Of a DNA stretch of 64,000 nucleotides, positions 60,069 through 64,000 are shown one piece after another. Within the stretch, counting starts at the first letter, position 1. Each line of letters starts with the position of its first letter. Below the pieces are notes generated by a model that worked only from the letters and a program-made list of their open reading frames with translations, did not search any database and was not told the origin of the DNA. Origin of the DNA: Ruminococcus sp. (GTDB taxonomy: Bacteria; Bacillota; Clostridia; Oscillospirales; Acutalibacteraceae); the NCBI GenBank assembly GCA_017411385.1, contig JAFQQF010000006.1, positions 1-64,000 of the forward strand, written 5' to 3'. A program made the translations under genes and the position numbers.

Positions 60069-60303
60069 ATTTGTGCAGATGTGGGAATTGAACAGGCTGT
60101 GACAAAGTTTAAGAGATAGCTAAAACTGCAGGCAAAAACAGTTCGATGGACTGTTTTTTAGGCTTCAAGCCAGCAGGCGGGGAGCGAAGGCATTGGGGCT
60201 TGAGTCGCCAAGGGTGAAAGACTTGGTTTTACGTGGCTTTGCACAGCTGTATCTACCTCCAAAGCACCACTGTGTGTTGCTGTTTCAGATAGTTCTTTTT
60301 CTA
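60069..60303. other. Unexplained block downstream of tRNA-Leu
   Basis: 235 bp with no convincing gene. It is more GC-rich than the flanks in its right half (60165-60240). It contains a short frame ending DVGIEQAVTKFKR at 60118, the hairpin at 60134 and a G-rich segment (GCGGGGAGCGAAGGCATTGG). The position just after a tRNA suits a remnant of a mobile element, but no integrase or attachment repeat is visible in this window. Confidence 0.4.
60134..60159 (+). terminator. Hairpin within the post-tRNA block
   Basis: AAAAACAGT-tcgatgg-ACTGTTTTT then TTA: a perfect 9-bp stem with a U-run, able to terminate transcripts from either side. No gene is assigned to it. Confidence 0.6.
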
Positions 60304-60332
60304 TTGCTTTTCCGTGTGGAAAGAGTTATAAT
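60304..60332 (+). promoter_or_regulatory. Promoter of the aldolase gene
   Basis: TTGCTT (60304-60309), a 17-bp spacer and TATAAT (60327-60332). Confidence 0.65.
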
Positions 60333-60365
60333 AATTGAGTCAAATTGATTTTGTAGGTGATATGA

Positions 60366-61403
60366 ATGGCAATAGATAAGCTTTATTTTAAAAATGACTA
60401 TTCTGAGGGAGCGTGTGAAGAAATCCTCAGAAGATTTATGGAGATTAATTATCAGCAGAATACAGGTTACGGTACGGACGCTTACTGTAAAAGTGCGCAG
60501 GAAAAAATCCGGCTTGCATGTAATTGCCCTGATGCACAGGTGAAGTTTATTTGCGGAGGTACTCAGACAAACCAGCTTGTAATCAGCACGATGCTTGCAC
60601 CCTACGAGGGAGTTATCGGTGCTACTACCTCTCACATTGCTGCCCATGAGGCAGGTGCTATTGAGTATTCGGGTCATAAGGTGCTCACAGTTCCTCATCA
60701 TGACGGAAAAGTTGACCCTAAGGAGCTTGTGGATTTGATTGAAACCTTCTGGAATGATGACAGCCACGAGCACATGGTTTACCCCGGTATGGTGTATGTT
60801 TCTCATCCTACAGAGCTTGGCACACTTTACAGCAGAGCTGAGCTGGAGGCTATTGCCAATGTGTGTAAAAACTACAATATTCCTTTGTATCTTGACGGTG
60901 CAAGACTGGGCTACGGACTTATGAGCAAGGAAAGCGACCTGACTTTGGAAGATATAGCTTCTCTTTGTGATGTTTTCTACATCGGCGGTACCAAGGTGGG
61001 ATGCCTTTGCGGTGAGGCTGTGGTTTATACAAAAAACAATATGCCTAAGTGCTTTGTGGCACAGATTAAGCAGCACGGTGCTTTGATGGCAAAGGGTTGG
61101 GTTACAGGTCTGCAGTTTGACACCTTGTTTACAGACAACCTTTATTTTGAACTTGGTAAGCACGCAATTGAGATGGCAAATCTTCTAAAAGAAGGCTTTG
61201 TGAGCAGGGGCTACAAGCTTTCTGTGGATTCTCCCACAAACCAGCAGTTTGTTTTTGTTGATAGCGAACAGCACAAAAAACTCTCTGAGATTGCAGTTTT
61301 TGAAAACTGGGAGAGAATCGACAAGGAGCACATGGTTATCCGTTTTGTAACCAGCTGGGCAACCAAACGTGAAGCGGTAGAAAAGCTAATTTCTCTTATC
61401 TGA
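60366..61403 (+). CDS. PLP-dependent threonine-aldolase-family enzyme
   Basis: 345 aa, fold type I. It matches low-specificity L-threonine aldolase/beta-eliminating lyase: TNQLVISTMLAPYEGVIGAT, HIAAHEAGAIEYSGHKV, LYLDGARLGYGLM (PLP-binding Asp), and the lysine of YIGGTKVGCLCGE (~Lys210). Probable reaction: L-threonine or allo-threonine to glycine + acetaldehyde. ATG 60366 follows GTAGGTGATATGA; an ATG at 60362 in another frame stops within six codons. Monocistronic with a terminator. Confidence 0.9.
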   Translation: MAIDKLYFKNDYSEGACEEILRRFMEINYQQNTGYGTDAYCKSAQEKIRLACNCPDAQVKFICGGTQTNQLVISTMLAPYEGVIGATTSHIAAHEAGAIEYSGHKVLTVPHHDGKVDPKELVDLIETFWNDDSHEHMVYPGMVYVSHPTELGTLYSRAELEAIANVCKNYNIPLYLDGARLGYGLMSKESDLTLEDIASLCDVFYIGGTKVGCLCGEAVVYTKNNMPKCFVAQIKQHGALMAKGWVTGLQFDTLFTDNLYFELGKHAIEMANLLKEGFVSRGYKLSVDSPTNQQFVFVDSEQHKKLSEIAVFENWERIDKEHMVIRFVTSWATKREAVEKLISLI

Positions 61404-61420
61404 AAATATTGATATTTGCA

Positions 61421-61459
61421 ACAAGCGGTAACGATTTACAGAAGTTACCGCTTGTTTTT
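61421..61459 (+). terminator. Terminator of the aldolase gene
   Basis: ACAAGCGGTAAC (61421-61432) and GTTACCGCTTGT (61444-61455), perfect 12-bp stem, then TTTTATT. Confidence 0.92.
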
Positions 61460-61514
61460 ATTGTTTTGTGCAAAAAATCTCTGTTTTCTCTGTGTTCATT
61501 GGTATATTGCTTCA

Positions 61515-61543
61515 TTGCATTTTTTGTCGAAATGTGATATAAG
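61515..61543 (+). promoter_or_regulatory. Promoter of the transporter/AMP-binding operon
   Basis: TTGCAT (61515-61520), a 17-bp spacer and TATAAG (61538-61543). Confidence 0.65.
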
Positions 61544-61632
61544 TATATCGTTAATGTCTGTTAATAGTTTATTAATAAAACTTATGTGCAGGTGTTTACA
61601 AAAAACAATTTGGTAGTTTGAGGGGTATCAGT

Positions 61633-62955
61633 ATGAACAAACTTACTAAAAAATGGCAGATTATTCTCTACGGCTGTTCGGGTTTGGGTGTTAATATGCT
61701 CAACATTATCATGGGTACATATCTTTGCAGTGCCCTTCTTGTAGGCGGTTTTGAGAAGAACGCAGAGCACTGGACCTATCTTAATAAAGATTTGGTTGTT
61801 GCAGCGTTATGGGGTACTCTCGTTGTGGTTGCAAAGGTTTTTGACGGACTGATTGACCTTCCGTTCTCTTCTTTTACGGATAATCTGAAAACCCGATGGG
61901 GCAGACGCAGACCTGCAATACTCATAGGTTATATTCCTATGCTGATTTCTTATGCTCTGTTTCTCGTTCCTATTGACAAGGAAGCAACAGTGCTCAATAC
62001 TATCTGGTTTGCAACCTTATTGTGTATTTTCTATGGTACCTATACTCTTACAATGCTCACATACTATGCAACCTTTGCTGAGATTGTAAAGGATGACAGG
62101 GACAGAGTTCTCCTTTCAAACGTTAAGTCTATTTGTGACGTTGTGTATTTTTCTATGAGCTTTGCTCTTGTACCTGTGTTTGTAAGTATGCAGATGAATA
62201 TCCGTGTGGTGGCACTCATCTTTATGCCCTTGGCACTTACAATGATGATTCCTCTGCTGATGATAAAGGAACAGCCTACCAACACTAAGGAAAGTCTTGA
62301 AAATGTCAAGAGAGTCAGCTTTATTACATCTCTCAAATTTTCTTTCAAGAACACAAAATTTATTTATTGGCTGTGCCTTGTTTTTGTAATGAACATAGGA
62401 CTTCAGCTATTTCTCTCCGGTATTAACGAGTTTTTCTCTACGACTGGCATTGATATGACCTTTGTAATGGCGTCTGCTTTTGCACCAGTGCCCTTTACAC
62501 TTATGCTTTACAATAAGCTGGTGAAGAAGCACGGACTTAAGGTAGGCTTCCAGTTTGTATTGCTTACCTTTGCTATAGGTATGTCGCTTATGATGTTCTG
62601 CAGGGTTCTCCCTCAGAATCTCATTCTTCCTTTTGCAATTATGTGCGGTATTATTGTTTCCTTTTCTATCGGTGCGTTCTTCTCTGTTACCTATACAATT
62701 CCTTCTCAGATGGCTGCAGAGTATACCGAAAAAACAGGCATCAGTGCAGCTACAATGTACTTTGCTGTGCAGGGCCTTTTTGAGGCTGTATCCGCAGGTA
62801 TTGCATCGGGTGTAATCCTTGTGTTCTTAAAGCAGTCCGGACTTGTTTCTATTATAACTCTTGTGGTTGCTTTTTTCTGCGTGGCGGCTTTTGTAATGGC
62901 ATTCTTCCTGCCGGAGTCTGTGGCACTTATAGGAAAAGAAAAGGATAATAAATAA
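61633..62955 (+). CDS. MFS transporter of the GPH cation symporter type
   Basis: 440 aa, about 12 transmembrane helices. The ATG at 61633 follows AGGGGTATC. Features: the GPH-like DGLIDLPFSSFTDNLKTRWG loop with RRRPAILIG, as in sugar:cation symporters of the MelB family. The substrate cannot be read. The last base of its stop is the first base of the next gene's ATG, so it is strictly coupled to an AMP-binding enzyme. This suggests transport of an acid or lipid-linked substrate rather than a sugar. Confidence 0.85.
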   Translation: MNKLTKKWQIILYGCSGLGVNMLNIIMGTYLCSALLVGGFEKNAEHWTYLNKDLVVAALWGTLVVVAKVFDGLIDLPFSSFTDNLKTRWGRRRPAILIGYIPMLISYALFLVPIDKEATVLNTIWFATLLCIFYGTYTLTMLTYYATFAEIVKDDRDRVLLSNVKSICDVVYFSMSFALVPVFVSMQMNIRVVALIFMPLALTMMIPLLMIKEQPTNTKESLENVKRVSFITSLKFSFKNTKFIYWLCLVFVMNIGLQLFLSGINEFFSTTGIDMTFVMASAFAPVPFTLMLYNKLVKKHGLKVGFQFVLLTFAIGMSLMMFCRVLPQNLILPFAIMCGIIVSFSIGAFFSVTYTIPSQMAAEYTEKTGISAATMYFAVQGLFEAVSAGIASGVILVFLKQSGLVSIITLVVAFFCVAAFVMAFFLPESVALIGKEKDNK

Positions 62956-64000
62956 TGGCATATATAAAAAAGACAGTAAGAGAAAATTGTCTTAAACTTA
63001 AGGAAACTTCAATGACTTTTGAGGATATATATAACATTGTGTTCAGCTTCAAGGACAACGTAATGGCTGAATACAATACCCTTATGGGTCCTCAGAGCGT
63101 TACATACAAGGAAGCACAGGATAATATCGAAAGCATCTCTGTTGCAATTATGAAGGAATACGGTACAGGTGAGTTTATCGGCTTGTATGCAGAAAACTGC
63201 GTGGAGTGGATTGAGCTTTTCTGGGCGATTCTCAGAAGCGGTAACAAGCCTTGCCTTATAAATCTTCGCCAGCCTGTAGCTTTCTCAAAAGGAATACTTG
63301 ATACACTTTCGGTAAAGCTTGTGCTTTGCAAGGATGAATGCCCTGATTTTTGTAGGGATAGCTTAAGCTTTGAGGCTTTGCTTGAGAAGGGCAGAAAGCA
63401 CAACCAAAAGGACAAAACAGATTTTGCAAATGAGTTTGCACTGTCTACTTCAGGTACTACCCTCAAAGAAAAAATCTGCATTTATTCAGGCAAAGAAGTA
63501 AGTTGTCAGATACTCAACATTTTATCTATGCAGGAGATAAATCCCGGATTGGTAGAAACCTACAAAGGAAAAATCAAAATGCTTGCATTCTTGCCTCTTT
63601 ATCATATTTTCGGTTTGGAGGCTATGTATCTTTGGTACTCCTTCTGGGGTTCAACCTTTGTTTTTCTCTCTAATATGAACCCTGACAATATACTCTACAC
63701 AATCCGCAGATACGAGGTAACACACATTTTTGCAGTACCTCTGCTGTGGGAGGCTGTGGAGAAATCTCTTTTGCGCACAATAGCCACAAGAGATGAAAAA
63801 ACTCAGAAAAAGTTTGAGAAGGCAACCAAAGCTTCTCTGAAGCTTCAGAAATTTTCGCCTGCCGTTGGCAAGGTGTTTGCAAAGCTTTTTCTTAAAGATG
63901 TCAGAAGCAGGCTGTTTGGTAACAGCGTACGTTTCTGTATATCAGGCGGAAGTGCAATCAAGGAGTCCACGCTAAGACTTATCAATGCACTTGGCTATGA
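62955..64000 (+). CDS. AMP-binding (acyl-CoA synthetase/adenylate-forming) enzyme, truncated by the window
   Basis: 348 complete codons seen from ATG 62955, which overlaps the transporter stop by one base (TAATG); the frame is open to the window end. ANL superfamily pattern: FIGLYAENCVEWIELFWAIL, a P-loop-like ALSTSGTTLKEK (the usual TSGTTGxPK is altered after TSGTT), FLPLYHIFGLEAMY, and FCISGGSAIKESTLRL. It should adenylate a carboxylate, forming an acyl-CoA or loading a carrier protein, but the acid is unknown. The altered P-loop may lower or change activity. The C-terminal domain lies outside the window. Confidence 0.85.
   Translation, partial: MAYIKKTVRENCLKLKETSMTFEDIYNIVFSFKDNVMAEYNTLMGPQSVTYKEAQDNIESISVAIMKEYGTGEFIGLYAENCVEWIELFWAILRSGNKPCLINLRQPVAFSKGILDTLSVKLVLCKDECPDFCRDSLSFEALLEKGRKHNQKDKTDFANEFALSTSGTTLKEKICIYSGKEVSCQILNILSMQEINPGLVETYKGKIKMLAFLPLYHIFGLEAMYLWYSFWGSTFVFLSNMNPDNILYTIRRYEVTHIFAVPLLWEAVEKSLLRTIATRDEKTQKKFEKATKASLKLQKFSPAVGKVFAKLFLKDVRSRLFGNSVRFCISGGSAIKESTLRLINALGY

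Noticed and set aside
60285..61163. A 292-codon minus-strand frame opposite the aldolase gene
   Set aside because: Shadow frame with Cys/His/Ser-rich composition and no supporting signals.

Overview
The window looks like a chromosome segment of an anaerobic, spore-forming, Gram-positive gut Clostridia member of the Oscillospiraceae/Ruminococcaceae type. The evidence is type I dockerin modules on secreted proteins, a germination protease gene (gpr) with a forespore-type promoter, a SpoVD-like PBP with PASTA repeats, AT-rich intergenic regions with near-consensus sigma-A promoters, and the Firmicutes blocks recO-yqzL-era-dgkA-ybeY-phoH and ylxM-ffh-rpsP-KH-rimM-trmD. I do not assign a species.

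Layout. 1-1.7 kb: the tail of an unknown gene, then a compact locus of a short radical SAM enzyme flanked by two tiny genes. The two peptides share an N-terminal block and have different Thr/Gly-rich tails. This is the best candidate for an undescribed peptide-modification (RiPP-like) system. 1.8-3.1 kb: two lipoproteins. 3.3-6.0 kb: a single-chain MmeI-type restriction-modification protein whose target-recognition region looks compositionally foreign. 6.1-6.9 kb: a small HD-domain hydrolase gene and an array of short hairpins joined by a repeated GTGATATT linker, both lying between two copies of a 29-bp segment from the 3' end of ppdK. 6.9-15.8 kb: ppdK (minus), then a stand-alone GlmU-like nucleotidyltransferase, prs, pth and mfd. 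16-19 kb: secreted and cell-surface proteins, including a CHAP-SH3-dockerin protein. 19.3-24 kb: asnS, a dockerin cysteine peptidase followed by an interrupted small membrane gene (both minus), and gpr. 24.3-28.9 kb: a subtilase and three tandem dockerin proteins that look like recent duplicates. 28.9-35.2 kb (minus): phoH-ybeY-dgkA-era-yqzL-recO-mutS2. 35.4-44.4 kb: ylxM-ffh, rpsP-KH, a BspA-like LRR protein, rimM-trmD, HPr, uvrC-rsmD-coaD and a coiled-coil protein, followed by a relic of a dockerin gene. 44.6-57.2 kb: the division and cell-wall cluster mraZ-rsmH-ftsL-spoVD-[Mur-ligase-like remnant]-mraY-ftsW-murG-murA-ftsQ-ftsZ. 57.3-59.8 kb: a TagGH-type polysaccharide exporter and an IspD/TarI cytidylyltransferase. 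59.9-64 kb: tRNA-Leu(CAG), a threonine-aldolase-family enzyme, a GPH-type transporter, and a translationally coupled AMP-binding enzyme cut by the window edge.

How the genes work together. Most of the window is core housekeeping: peptidoglycan synthesis and division, ribosome maturation, protein targeting, DNA repair and PEP/pyruvate metabolism. The accessory material sits in four places: the radical SAM/peptide locus, the restriction-modification/HD/hairpin-array island next to ppdK, the dockerin clusters (peptidases and hypothetical proteins rather than glycosidases), and short palindromic repeats scattered between genes. All functions are inferred from motifs and context; no searches were run.
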